Numbered from the stretch's first letter, positions 34,160-46,857 are shown. The stretch is DNA of 64,000 nucleotides from Sorex araneus (GCF_027595985.1 NC_073313.1:84922899-84986898); one strand, 5' to 3'. Made by a program: numbers and translations. Notes: generated by a model not told the origin, from the sequence alone.

Positions 34160-36403
34160 TGAGACCATGAGGCCATGATCAACAAAATTGACCACATCAT
34201 ATTCAATCAACAGTTTTGCCTGACCGATGTCGTTGTTGTCCCAAAATTCCAAACGGGATCGGACCAACATCTCCTTCATGTGAAATTCTACTTCACAGAG
34301 CAGGAAGAAAGGGCTGCAAAGTTTAAATTTAAGAAGAAAATGACCACCTCCTAGAATGTCCACCAACTGGGAGCTCTTTGGCACTATTGAGGTAATGGGG
34401 GAAGATGCCGTCCTTGACCACATCGATGAGGAATACAATCCACTGGTTCAGCACCTCCATGACTGTGTGGGGAATGCCAAAAGTAGGCAAGCCACAAACA
34501 GATGACTGTCCTCGAAAACACTTGAGCTCATTCGCCAATGTGGTTTGGCACAAGCCTCAAGCAATCACAAGCTAACGTCAAGGCTCTCAAAGCTGTGCAT
34601 AGAAGCAATAAAGGAAGGCCTCAAAGAGAGAAGAGCAGCAGTGTGGGCCGATGTGGCAGAAGCCGGGAAAAGTATTCGCAATGCTCTCCTGTCCATCGCC
34701 AACTACAAGACCAAGATGACTGCCCTCCAATGTCCTGATGGATCTGTCACATCTTCCAGAAGAGCAATGGAGTGCATTATTCAGGACTTCTACTCAGATC
34801 TCTTGATAGCCACTCCACCAGCCCATATACCAAATTCTGCAGAATAGATATGTCGTTCCCAAAGTCCTCCCTTCCATTGGGTAAAGACGCGTACAGCACC
34901 CGGTCCAGACAAGGTCAGACCCGAGCACCTGAAGAATCTGCTGCCAGTACTCGTCAATACACTAGCTCGGCTCTTCACAGGCTACCTGTCCAAATGCAAG
35001 ATTCCATCCCAATAGAAAACCAGCAGGACCGTTCTGTTGTACAAGAAGGGAGACATTGACATCGGCAACTATTTCCAAAACTGCCTGTTATCCATTGTCT
35101 ACAAGTTGTTTACTCGAGTCATTCTCTATAGAATAGGCAGAACACTAGAAGAAGGACAACCATGTGAGCAAGCTGGGTTCCGAAAAGGATTCAGCATGAT
35201 CAACCATATCCACCCAGTGACCAAACTCATTGAAGTTTCGAGAAAGTTCAAAATGTTGCTCTGTCTAATATTCATCAATTTAAAAAAGGCCTTTGATTCT
35301 GTTGAGATTGAAGCTGTCATTGAAGCCCTAGCCAAATAGGGCATTCAAATTCAATACATCATGGTCCTCCATGAGCTGTATGATGGATTCACCACCAGGA
35401 TCTCACCATTCTACAAAAAAAGTAATCATCGATATAAAGAGAAGGGTTTGGCAGGGCGATACCATTTCACCGAAACTCTTCAGTGCCATCTTTGAGAACG
35501 TCATGCAAAGACAGAAATGGGAAAGAATGGGAGTGAAAATAGATGGTAGGCAACTACACCACCTCCACTTCGCTGATGACATCGTTCTAATAACACCAAA
35601 TATTAGCCAAGCGGCACAAATGCTGGCTGACTTCGACCGCGAGTGTGGAAAGGTTAGACTGCAGCTGAATCTCACCAAGACAATGTTCATGAAAAAGGAA
35701 CTAGTCCCTGATGTTCCATTCGCTCTCAATAGAATGAACATTTATGAATGCAGCAGCTATGTGTACCTGGGTCAAGAACTCAACATGAGGAATGACTTGG
35801 TGCCAAAACTGGATAGGAGGAAGAGAGCAGCATGGAACGACTTCAAGAGCGTCAAAGAAGTTGTTAAGATGACAAAGAAACTCCGGCTCCAGTCACATCC
35901 TTTCAACTCCACCATTCTTCCTGCACTAACATTTGCCTCAGAGACCTGGGCCCTACAGAAACAGGACGAGAACGCTATTCAGGCATCCCAAAGTGGAATC
36001 GAAAGAGCTCTGCATGGAATATCACATTTCACTCAAGTCAGAGAAGGAATCAGAGTTCCATCCTCCGACGATGATCAAGAATCAGGGACGCTTTCTCGTT
36101 TGCCAAGGTGTCGAAAATCAGATGAACCAGACATGTAATATGATTTAGAGAGGACCACTGGACTAGAGCTGTTACAGACTGGATTCTACGGGACGTCAAA
36201 AGACCACGTGGTCGCCCACCTATGAGATGGTCAAACTTCTTAGTTAAAACACTGAATGAACAGTTTGAGGCTCTTCATGTTTCTGGAGTGAGCAGATACC
36301 ATTGGGCTACACTAGCAAGCGACAGGGACGAATGGAGACACTACTGGTGCACGCTCGAGCAAATCGAAGATCAATGGTATGACAAGTGATACAAGTGATA
36401 AAT
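34160..36403 (+). mobile_element. RTE-clade LINE copy 1, 5'-truncated, inactive
   Basis: Encodes, in broken frames, the end of the AP-like endonuclease (KIDHIIFNQQFCLTDVVVVPKF) and most of the reverse transcriptase. Visible RT landmarks are CEQAGFRKGF, INLKKAFDSV, GDTISPKLFSAIF, HLHFADDIVLITP (catalytic FADD intact) and SSYVYLGQELNMRNDL. The C-terminal part HWATLA.DRDEWR..W is recognisable. The frame is interrupted near 34845 and by TAG at 35337, and again near 36100. It ends in a GATACAAGT tandem (about 36385-36403) rather than poly(A), as RTE elements do. About 85-90% similar by eye to copy 2. Confidence 0.93.
35371..36138 (+). pseudogene. Longest surviving RTE reverse transcriptase frame (copy 1)
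   Basis: 255 codons covering RT palm and thumb: GDTISPKLFSAIF, then FADDIVLI, LNLTKTMFMKKELV, YLGQELNMRNDLVPKL and LTFASETWALQKQDEN. It loses frame near the end, in the region that should read RWAGHVMRF. A fossil, not a host gene. Confidence 0.9.
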
Positions 36404-37660
36404 TATGTGGTAAAAATAAAAAATGAAGAGGTGTACATTTTGGGAGAGTTGGTAATATTCAAACAGGGTGGTTGAATCAAAACTTCAAGAAGTGGAGACA
36501 AGATGAATGAGCAGAGGGGTCATTTTGATCCTGGGCTGGACTGGCATTGGAACTTTTATGGTGAGACAACTGTATTCATATAAGATTACAAAGAAAAAAT
36601 CCTGGAATTCCATAGTATTGAAAATCAATGATAAGTTAATTAAAAATTAAATTAAACAGGTGACTAAGAAGTCTGCTAAGACATTAACATTTGACTTACA
36701 ATGTGAAGGATATAAAATAGCAAGTTAAGTAGATGTCTACGGGAGGTGGGTTCTGATGAGAAAGTTACCTAGAGTAGCCTTGAGACAGAAAAAAGGCCCC
36801 TCTAGCTTGAGGAACAATGAGCAGATTACAGAGGCTGAAGAAGTATTTTTAGGGTAGGGAAGAAAGTTAGAAGGAGATGAGATCAGAGAGGTAATGGGAA
36901 ACTGAACAAGAAAGATGTTTGTAGGAATTCATGTGAACCTTTATTTCCACTCTGAATGAAATGAGAAATCCATTGAAGTAGCATGATCAGCCTTACATTT
37001 AACTAGATATTCATCCAGTCTTCGTATGGGCAATAGACTGAAGGGCAAATATACAATCCAAGGTCTGCTATGAAATATTACAATAACTTAAACTAGAGCT
37101 ATAGATTAGGTCAACATAGTAGCAGAGAGGTGATGAGAAATAGTTGGATTGTTCTATTGACATCTTCATTAGAAGAAAGGACTGTTTCAAATGGTGCCTT
37201 AGTGTTTCCTCTCTGGGTTATTTTAGTCTAATCTTCAAGAAAAGGTTTGCCAATTATTTCCATTCTAGGCCAACATTTATGGACAATCTATTGTTGTCAA
37301 TTTAGAAACATTATAAACAGTAAGTAGTTGTGCACAACTGAAGTGATATACCCAGGACAGAGTACAAAGGACAATAAAGTGATTATTTTTTCTTGTATCT
37401 CAATTAACCATTTCTATTAAATTAAAATTACATAATTCTTGAATAGCTATATCTCACTATTGGCACACAGGAAACTGTGGTCAATATAAACCCACAATTT
37501 TTTCATACACCGCATCGCCAAGTCAATCTTTTCTTATCATGCACTTATTTGAGTAATAAGTTATTAGGCAATTCAGCTTTTAACACAAATTTGGGTCTCA
37601 ACATTTAATCCTTTGCTCATTGCATAGACACTAGCCTATAAAATCACATTTTCTCATCTT
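36404..37660. other. No recognised feature
   Basis: Intergenic sequence after RTE copy 1; no gene or clear repeat. Other stretches without calls: 30060-30830, 31260-32880, 41210-42850, 46000-46850, 46970-48350, 49290-50770, 51240-52570 and 58440-59690. They hold AT-rich sequence that is probably old, unrecognised repeats. Confidence 0.5.
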
Positions 37661-37664
37661 GTAA

Positions 37665-37865
37665 GACCCTTCTATATGCCACACACATAAACACTACCTC
37701 ATTTACTCCTAACAAAAATACTGTGAAGTGCCATGTTTTAATAATCCCTGTTATACACACAAGGAAACAGAGACTTGAAGATGGAAGGCCACCCAGTTCC
37801 CAGGCAAGCGCAGAACTTGAATTGGAGTCTAACTTTTCCTGGTTGCAAAGCAAGATTCTGTCTAA
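37665..37865 (-). repeat. MIR SINE, antisense
   Basis: TACACACAAGGAAACAGAGAC, GGCCACCCAGTTCCCAGGC and GAACTTGAATTGGAGTCTAA are the complement of MIR. Confidence 0.7.
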
Positions 37866-38034
37866 CTAATCTTTGGATAATCCAGTAGTGAAAAACTAAC
37901 CATAAGTATTTACTATCTTGACCACCTTTGCAACTGATATTAAATTTTATTCCACTAACACTCATATTCACTTTTCATTAAACCCTGCTCTTATAATTTA
38001 CACTTAATTTTCTTAATCTTTATGTATATTTCTG

Positions 38035-38205
38035 AGGTAGGTATTGTCATTATTCACATTTCTAACAAAGAAAGAAGTGGATTTTCACATAAAAATTAAT
38101 AAGCAATCTGCCTAGGTGACACAGCTAGCAAGCACTGGAGACAGAATTTGGACCCAGGCAGTTCGGCTCCAGAGTTTGTGTTTATAACCACTAAGCTATG
38201 CTGTC
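38035..38205 (-). repeat. MIR SINE, antisense
   Basis: GGTGACACAGCTAGCAAGC, AATTTGGACCCAGGCAGTT and TTATAACCACTAAGCTATGC are the complement of MIR. Confidence 0.75.
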
Positions 38206-38609
38206 TTGAGCTATTCTGAGATACTGACCTTGCACTCTTAAGAAAAGGAGTCATCTGTAACAGTCTAATTCAATATCTACTGCCAAACACTAAATCCATG
38301 TCTTTCCTCCTGAAAGATTCACTTTATTTCCCTTCCTTATCAATGGAATCTAGCCTTCAGGCTTATTATGAAAGACTTATATATGTCCCCTGACTTAGTT
38401 TTGATTGTTCTCTTTCCCTCACAAAGCTCCATACCACCCTGCTCTGCTGTAGTTAAATTTATTTTGGTACTCTGTGTGATGAAATGGTCCCCACTCTGGG
38501 AAAATCCCTGAAAAGCAAACTATATGGGTGGTGATTCTGAACTTGAGACAAAGAGTGACATGTTGCAGGGAACTTTTCAAAACCAGCCAGAATTCTCTTA
38601 TTTTAGTTT

Positions 38610-38790
38610 AGTTTGGAAAGTATACATGGCTGTGCTCTGAGCTTACTCCTGTATCTCTAGGCAGGGGTTATTCCTGGAAGGGCTCATAGAACTACACACA
38701 GTGATGGTGATGAACCAGAATTGGCTCTGTGAAAAACAAGTGACTTAACCCCAAGCACTACCTCTCCAACCCAAAAGTTGTTATATTTTT
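38610..38790 (-). mobile_element. SOR-type SINE, class B, antisense, diverged
   Basis: GCTTACTCCTGTATCTCTAG and GGGGTTATTCCTGGAAGGGC, then AACCAGAATTGGCTCTGTG, are complements of body and B-box regions. Confidence 0.6.
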
Positions 38791-39949
38791 GTGGGTTCTT
38801 TTTTCAGTATCATTCAAAAAAAGTAGTTTTTTCTTTACCACAGTTGTTGATCTTAGGAAGTTTATTAATTTGATATCCCATGGTTGAGTTCTATGATATT
38901 CATCTAGACACAAATGATGAAATACTAGAATTAAAGAACATTAGAACTGGAAGGCCCATCAGAGATAATACAAAACACATATTTTCTGCATAGCACCAAA
39001 CAAATGGCTGATCATCATCTGCTGGAATCCTTCTACAAGAAGAGTGTAGTGTGGGGACAGGGGAAATTTAATATTTACAAGGAATGACTATAGCTTCAAT
39101 GATAAGGTAGCTATAATGGTACAGAAATTCTTTCAATGTTATGAGATCTTCTTTCTTCCACATTTCACAGCCATGACGCAGAGTATGAGCTGTGTAATGT
39201 ATAATGTGAAATGTGTTGCACAAAATTCTTCCTTATGTCTTTTTTTCCGAGTAAAAGACTCAGATGTAGTTAATATAGTAAAAAAAATATTTTAGAGGTT
39301 TTAATCAAATTTTGATACAAAGAAACTATTATATCCAGTTTGATGGTCTTACACTTCCATTAATATATTCCTGAGATCTCAAAGGCATATTTAGCAACAA
39401 CGTAACAGTATGGGTTCATACTAAGTTTGAAGCTAATTGATACCTCCATGCCATTTATAGAAGCACTTTTAAGCCTTGCTGTCACTCTAAATTATGTACC
39501 GCACTTTAAAACTAAGATATTAGACTTCATATTTGTACCAAATACATTAGAATAAGAGGTGTGGTTTTGATATTGATATTAAAAATGTGATATTGATCAT
39601 CTTAGCCATCACTTGTCTAATTATTGAATCTAACAATCTGAAATTTCATATATATTAAATGGACATGATCACTGTTTTAATTCTGTATAGTTGTGAGGAT
39701 AAAATGAAATAATATATGTGAAAGTGCTCCATAATTAGAAAAGTAATGATAATATCAGGTCTAATGTTTCCAGTAATGTTAAGTACTAATTCATATACAA
39801 TATACAGAGATATCCTTCCAAGTGTAATTATTAATTCTAAATTAGGTCAATCTTCTGTCTTTATTCTTAACAAAGTGTTGGAAAGCATGTTTTAGTGGAT
39901 TAAATGTAAACATTTAAGTGATCATTTGACAAGTTAAGCATACAACAAT

Positions 39950-40330
39950 CCATACTATCCGCTAGTACCCATTTCTCTACTTTCTCTAAAAGGACATCAC
40001 AAAATTATTCATCAAGACCTTTGCTCAAGACTAGGTAAATTATTTTCACAGTTTCCTCTTATAAGCCAAACCAGAAGGAAATGAACTTAGTCTGGCATGA
40101 CTTGTTCCTAATGAACCCACGCTGGTTCCTAGTGATTAGTAAGTCCCTTTCCAAGGGCTCAGAAATCATCTTCTTAATAAACCATTCTAGAAGTTTGTTA
40201 AGGGTAGACATCAAACTCGCTGGGCTAGAATTTGTACATTTTACTTGCTTTATGGGGGTAAAATCATCAGTTTATTTAGTCTTTTGGCACCTCTCTTCTT
40301 ACCCACACGCAATTAAAAATCGCCAACAGA
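39950..40330 (-). repeat. Ancient CR1/L3-type LINE fragment, antisense
   Basis: On the minus strand one frame reads SLMSTLNKLLEWFIKKMISE and then ITRNQRGFIRNKSCQTKFIS, the CR1/L3 reverse transcriptase stretch with its NQ.GF.....C motif. Other frames are broken. Unusually well preserved for such an old family. Confidence 0.6.
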
Positions 40331-40947
40331 AGTATCCAATCTTATAAGACAGATAAGAACGAACCAATACCTAGCAATATAGCCCCTTTTCCTTATTTTT
40401 CTTGGTGATAAAATTCGAATTTGCTAGGTTTATGTAAATATTTCATCTGCAATTGTGATCATCAACATTACATGCTATATTTTAGAAAACATAGAATACC
40501 AGTGAGCTAATTTGCAAAAAAAATCTTTCATGAGATACTTTGCAAGAGTTCACACTTCTAGAGCAGTACTTTTCAACCAATGTATGTATGAATCAATGGA
40601 TTCTGTCAAAAATTAGTACAGATTCAGTAGTCTAGGATGGGGCCTGAGTTAAGCATTTCTCACTATCTACAAGGTACATTTCCTTGCTTTGGTTATGTAA
40701 GATTAAACTCTGTAAATGCAGGCTTTAGATTAAATATTCTAGAGATTGGATGCAAACTAGAAATAATACCTGATGAGTTTCTCAAACTCCCCATGACCAG
40801 ACTGTTTCTTGGATTAAATAAATCAGAATCTCTGCTACTGGGACCCAGTAATCAGTATTCTTAAAGATTTTAAAACTTTTTAACGTTTGATCAATTTGAG
40901 AGCACTATTCTAAACAATGTTTAATATTATGAGTAGTAGTTTCCAGG

Positions 40948-41196
40948 GGGGCTGGAGCGATGCACAGTGGCAGGGCGTTTGCCTTGCACGCGGCTGACCC
41001 AGGTTCGAGTCCTCTGCCCCTCTCAGAGAGCCCGGAAAGCTACCGAGAGTATCTTGCCCGCTCAGCAGAGCTTGGTAAGCTACCCATGGCGTATTAAATA
41101 TGTCAAAAACAGTAACAAGTCTCACAATGGAGACGTTACTGGTGCCCGCTCGAGCAAATCAATGAACAAGGGGACAACAGTGCTACAATGCTACAA
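40948..41196 (+). mobile_element. SOR-type SINE, class A (RTE-tailed)
   Basis: Head GCTGGAGCGATGCACAGTGG, B-box CAGGTTCGAGTCC, then the RTE-leader-like body CTCAGAGAGCCCGG..CAAAAACAGTAACAA. The RTE-like tail AATGGAGACGTTACTGGTGC and CGCTCGAGCAAATC follow, and it ends in a CTACAATG tandem without poly(A). Flanked by the 11-bp duplication TAGTTTCCAGG (40937-40947 and 41197-41207). Confidence 0.95.
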
Positions 41197-42849
41197 TAGT
41201 TTCCAGGAATACTCAAAATATATCCTCTAACTCAATGAATGCAACTTCTGGAGTGTATTATAATAGGTTTATCATGAGGCCACACATGGAGACACTCTTT
41301 TTAGGAAAATTTTATTAATCAATAATTTTGAAAGTTTTGTACCCTACTTAAAGACTATATTTTAGAGTTGTTATTTTTAGGGTTAATTTTACTTTCCTAC
41401 TGCTGCCTCTTACTATAATTGAAGGGCAAGAAAGGTGGTATGTGTGGGAGGAAGGTTAGTTTAGAAATATTTTTTTGGGCAATAAAATCTCACTTTTCCC
41501 AGTGGGTTATTTTATATAACACTAACACTTGAAAATACTTTAGAAATGACCAGGTTGTGATTTGTCTCAGACCTCTACAGAGAACTTCACTTATAGTAGA
41601 CATCTCTCTTTTGATCAGAGTGAGTACACACATAAAATAGAAGACACTTTATTGTAGAGGAGACCTTGTCTTTATTGATAGTGGGTCATTGACAGCAGAG
41701 GTGGGCTAGTCCTAAAAAAAAACAAAAGAAACTAAGACACAGAAAATTAAATCTAAGCTTCAGAGACAAATCAAAATCAGACGTTTGCAAAGATTCTCCA
41801 CCATAAAGGCTAAGGATCAACACTTTAAAAGTAAAAACATGTTACAGAAAGCAAACATCAGTATTTTATGGAGCTGGCTATTTCTTAGTTGAGCAATCCT
41901 GATATAAATCCTCTCCCTGGCAGTCAAGCAAAGAAAGACAGCATATCGGTCTCTGGGTGGGGTGTGTGAAGGGCACTGGCTTGGCTGTCACTCAAGCTAG
42001 GGGCATACCAGAGGGAGAAGAGCCAAGTGAGCGAGGCTCAAAGGGGAACAAAGAGCAGACTGGTTGGTGGCAGGTCTCAAAAAAGTTCTAGGCAAGAATT
42101 TTCCCTCGGCAGCAATTCTTGCTGGCGCCAGACCTGACAATCTTTTGGGACAGCATGGAAAAGGGCCACTTTGAGATCTGCTGATAGGATTACAGTTATG
42201 ACACTACTGACCGTTTTACAACGTTAAGAGAGTCAGCTTTCAGCAACTCCTTTTTCTTTACACACTGAAGCTACATCAGAGGGTCTAAAATGGGAAAACC
42301 TGGTAAGGAGAATTTGTGGCTTCTGAGAGATTTTCATTAAGGGCCCTGTCACAAGATTTTGCAGTGACTCATATCCTTCTAGAGAACTTCCTGTAGACAA
42401 TGGAGAGATGAGATTTCAATTACCTTTGCCTCCTCCAGAACTGAGCTTGTCTCTACTCCTCGCTCCCTCCAAACCTCACACACTTGTAACATTTCATTCT
42501 TAGCCTTCCATCAGTCTGGGAGACTTAAAGAAAAAGAAATTTCTCCTTGTAGCACTACTAACTCCAAATGCCACTCCATAGTCCAAAGAGTTCTTTCTGA
42601 AAAAGAAAAGTCTAGACTGAAGAGGTTTTGGATATAAATGGAGATCCTTCGTTGTCTGACAACAGCTCACTTCTTACCCTCTTTCATCTATCTTCCAAGG
42701 TATTTTTGGTGGCCTCTGTTAGATACTCCCTGATATGCCTTCCAAGGCTAACACACAAGGCTCATGCCTTTCTTTCTCCTTGCCTGGTCACAAGCAAATC
42801 ATATACACTTCTGAGGCAGCACAGCACACATTTTTTTTTAACCTCAAGT

Positions 42850-43075
42850 ATGGAAAAGCATAAACTTTAGAGTGGGCAAATCCTGGGTGGAAATATCCCA
42901 TTTTTTTCTACTTAACCAGTGGCACCAGTTGTATGCCTTTGCATGTTAACTAAAATTCTCTGAGCCCCAATCTCTCCTTATGTAAAATAGAAGTGAATGA
43001 TAAAGCATTCAATTCTGAGTATTATTATAAATGCCTCATATGTAGAAAATACTATAAAATGGTAGTTTTATTTTT
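42850..43075 (+). repeat. MIR SINE
   Basis: GTGGGCAAATCCTGGGTGG, AATTCTCTGAGCCCCAATCT, CTCCTTATGTAAAATAGAAG and a 3' tail with CTATAAAATGGTAG follow MIR order. Confidence 0.6.
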
Positions 43076-43329
43076 ATGCAGAATTTTCTCTTGGAAACTG
43101 TAGAAAAATAAATTGTACAGTTTAAAGATCTACTCGCAAACAAAATCTAAGAGCTACAAAATCACACCAATTTAAAAGAAAATACAAGAGAAAAATTTTA
43201 AAACTTATGACCCGAGGTAATCACGGAAAGATGAATAAAAATAACCTTGAGCTGCCTCTGCAACAGGCTTGCTCAACTTCAAGGTTTTTTCTTTTTCTTT
43301 AAACTGCAGTCTAGGTGAGAGATGAAAGT

Positions 43330-43515
43330 CTCTGGATCTTAGCAGACATTTCTGGGTTCATTTGCCCACACTGCCCCTTACCAGCTCTCTGTCCTTGGAC
43401 AAGTTCTTACTTTCCTCATGTCTCAGTTTCCTTATCTGAAGGAAGATAATAATCAGAGTACACAAATCCTATGAGTACAATGAGTATAGAATGTGTTTGT
43501 CATGGTGTCAAAGCT
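43330..43515 (+). repeat. MIR SINE
   Basis: CTGTCCTTGGACAAGTTCTT and CTCAGTTTCCTTATCTGAAG are the MIR core. Confidence 0.75.
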
Positions 43516-44269
43516 CAATTTTTAAAAAACTGCTCTCAATACCTGTGTTCAAACCCAGCTGTGTGATTTTCTAGGGCTCTGTTCATAGATTGCATCCACA
43601 GCTGAGTTGTTTCACCATACATTTAAATATCAGGTACTCCTTTGCCTTCTGGAAAACTTTACGTTGACATATTCCTATGCAATAATTGAGAGTGCCATTT
43701 TCCACCACTCATGTCAAGGAGAACAGGAGCAAAAGAAATATATCCCCAAATTATAGGAGATGCTTCTATGGGAGATTATTGGATACAAAGGGGGAAGGCA
43801 AAAAGGTAGGATGGAAAGCTTAGAAATGAAATCCGTACACTTCTGCCTTCTTAACCCGTCCTCCACACCTGTTTAAAGCAAGCTGAAGAACTCTTAAGAG
43901 GAGAGCAAATAGTGTTAGCTCTGCTGCTCCCTCCAGTGGTGGGGCCTGGAGAAGTTAAGAAATGGAGACTGAGGAGTCTTAGTCCAAAAATGACATGCAG
44001 CAAAGAGCAAATAATATCAGTGTAGATCACAATAATAACAACAGGAACAATAATCTACAGTAGACCTCATGGAGAAGAAGGAACTGTTTTAATTAAAGCA
44101 ACAATAATAGTAAAATTTGCTGGACTAAGGAAGAGCACAAGTGTTCTAGGAAGACTCATGAGTGAGAATCGACCATTGTAATTAATAGGACAAAGATCAT
44201 GAGAATCCTGAGTGGGCTCATGCAGAAGATAAAATAGCACTGGTTTTAAAAGATAAAAACCTATAGGTT

Positions 44270-44465
44270 ACTCCCTACAAATTGGTGCTCAGTGTTTCAC
44301 ATGTGTTTTTTAACACAGTGCTTCAAGGTACTTGCACCCCAGAAATACTAAGTAACTTGTAACTTGCCCACGTTCAGAGTTAGCAAGTGTCAAAACCAGT
44401 GTGAAGTACAGATCTGTAAGTCTGACTGCAAAATCAATGCACTTCCCCTGCACTATGTAGTGGTA
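44270..44465 (-). repeat. MIR SINE, antisense
   Basis: TAACTTGCCCACGTTCAGAG, GTTAGCAAGTGTCAAAACC and CTGACTGCAAAATCAATGCA correspond to the complement of MIR. Confidence 0.6.
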
Positions 44466-44762
44466 ATGGAGGGAAGCCAGTCAATTCTAGCTGGTTAGGA
44501 CACATGTTTGCCTCCCAGTTTCTCTCAGTAACAAATGTCCACAGGGTTCTGAGCACAACTGACTGGTTACCATGGGAGCCACCCTCTCTTCCTAGCTTAT
44601 TATTACCAGTCTCAGTTAAGGGGACCTCAGGAAAATATAATCCTCCCCCACCTCCAGTAGGGTGTCAGATTCCCCACAGAGGAACACAGTCTGGTACCCA
44701 GAAAACCAGGTGTTTCATCTTCTCATAAATGTGTGAATTGAGGGACATGAGGGAGATTCTTC

Positions 44763-44862
44763 CTCCCTAATTACTAATACTTGAAATTGGACCTTTGGAA
44801 CATCCTGTCCTTTATTAAAATGTAAATACCTATTTTGATTCATTTACACCACAGTGTGAATG
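44763..44862 (+). repeat. Diverged repeat R1, copy 1
   Basis: Shares TAATTACTA, TGAAATT, CTTTATTAAAATG, AAATA and TACACCACAGTGTGAAT in the same order with 46858-46969. Family not recognised. Confidence 0.6.
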
Positions 44863-45349
44863 TTTCAGTTGATCATTTCCAAGAAAAGTAGTCTCTGAGA
44901 CTTGAACGCGGTTATATATTTTTTCCTCTAATCTGTTATATAATGTTCAAAGAATAGATGTATCATAATTTCCTTACTTATTGAGGAAACTCTTCTTTAT
45001 TTTGTTTGGTTTGGTACTGTTCTTGGTTTGGTTTGTTACTAGAAACTATGTTGCAAATTTTTATAAAAATATGCTCATATCTGGAGGATAAATTCTCAGA
45101 AGAAGAAATATTGGATTTAAGGGTTTTAAATCATTTAAATCTTGATGAATATATCAGACAGCCCACCACAATTATATTCAAAAGTATATTACAGTGATTG
45201 TGAATGAGCACTGCTCCATTGCTCTACTTACAAAAATGTATTTTAGGTTTGTAAGTAAAATATGCTAGGGGAAATTGTATCTCATTGCTTTTATTTGTCT
45301 TTAAGTACTTACAAGTTGAGGAGAAAACGTCTGCTCATTAAACATTTAT

Positions 45350-45585
45350 ATGGAGCTATAGCACAACGGGTAAGGTGTTTGCCTTGCACATGGCCGACCC
45401 TGGTTCGATTCCTCCACCCCTCTCAGAGAGCTCGGTAAGATACCGAGAGTATCTCGCCTGCACGGCAGAGCCTGGCAAGCTACCCATGGTGTATTCGATA
45501 TGCCAAAAACAGTAACAACAAGTCTCACGATGAAGACGTTACTGGTGCCTGCTCAAGCAATGAGATGACAGTGATACAGTGATAT
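45350..45585 (+). mobile_element. SOR-type SINE, class A (RTE-tailed)
   Basis: TGGAGCTATAGCACAACGGG head, TGGTTCGATTCC B-box, body CTCAGAGAGCTCGGTAAGA..CAAAAACAGTAACAAC, RTE tail GACGTTACTGGTGCCTGCTC and a GTGATACA tandem end, nearly identical to the RTE terminus. Confidence 0.93.
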
Positions 45586-45734
45586 TTGATTTGAGATAAC
45601 ATGCTTACAACAGTGTTACCACTGATATCTTTGGTGTACCGAGTTACTGCATTACCACTCCTACCAACCAAGGGCCAAAATCCATCCTCCATTGTCTCTG
45701 TATCACTTAAGTCTCTGCCTCTTCCTGGCCAAAT

Positions 45735-45968
45735 AGTACATACCTATAGTACAGTGGATAGGGTGTTTGCCTTAAATGTGGCTGACCCCTTGTTAGATCT
45801 CTGGCACCACACATAGTACCCCAAGCCTGAGGGCCAGGAGTAAACCTTGATCACTGCCAAATGTGGTATGTTCCCCCCACCCCCAAGGCAGCCCAAAGTG
45901 ATTCCTGAGCCAAAGACCAGGAGTAAATCCTGATCAACAACAGCTATGTCCCAAAAACCAAAAAAATG
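45735..45968 (+). mobile_element. SOR-type SINE, class B, with duplicated body
   Basis: TATAGTACAGTGGATAGGGT head; the CCAGGAGTAAA body motif occurs twice (about 45835 and 45919). A-rich end CCCAAAAACCAAAAAAATG. Confidence 0.8.
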
Positions 45969-46857
45969 TTTCTGCCTCTTTGTTCCCCACTCATGAAATC
46001 CTGCCCGACACTGCTTGGTACAGCTTACAGTTTTCAATCCATTTTTCCCTTAATATATTTCACTTCAATGGAGAAAAACTGTAAATAATTTTTATGTAGT
46101 TTAAATTTTTTTTAAGAATCAAAAATTGTATTATGTTTTTCTTGGTTTGCCATTTCTTTTTATTTAATAAACACTTATTTGCTATTTCTTTGGAAAAATC
46201 ATATTTATGTATTTAAGTGTGTATTTACGTGTGCCAATCTTTTCCTTTGATATCTGATTTTGGGTAGCATCCTTAGTTAGAAAGACCACTTTCTATAGAA
46301 GATTACAAGCTTTTATCTAGCATTAAAAAGTGAAGGTTTTTCTTTTATTTAATATTTCAATTGTTGAGCTATCTAGAATCTATTTTGGTGTAAAGGGTCA
46401 GGTAGGGATCTAGATCTTTTATTCAAATGCCAGCCCGTTGCCCATTCACTTTGTATTTTTAATGCTTACTTGTCTGGTCGCTTTGCCTCTGAAGTCTTAG
46501 AATAAAATAACTCTATCTTATTAATTGTTTTAACTTAACATCTAACACTACATCTGGAATATAATAACATTTGCTGAATATATGTTGAATAAATACCATA
46601 GATAGTTTCAATTTCCTCTGTTGGTGAGCAAAGTCAGCTTCAAGACAATTAGTAGCATATATGTGTCATCTTTTGCTAACTCTACCACTAACCCAGTGGG
46701 AGCCTCGTCTCATCAGCTACTGCCTAGTGCCTATAACCTCTTATCCAAGCTAGATGATTAAAAAGGCCAGGTAGACGTGACTAGATTCTAATTAAATACT
46801 GCAGGGGCATGGTAAAAAGAAACATAATAAAGCTCCATCTGGTCAAGAAGCCCCCTA

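Noticed and set aside
40948..41020. tRNA-Ala-like sequences at many places
   Set aside because: They have A- and B-boxes but imperfect arms and are joined to SINE bodies; none is a free-standing tRNA gene.
40910..41230. Open frames reading CARQTPCHC or SQRARKATESI on both strands of several loci
   Set aside because: They recur because they are translations of class A SINEs.
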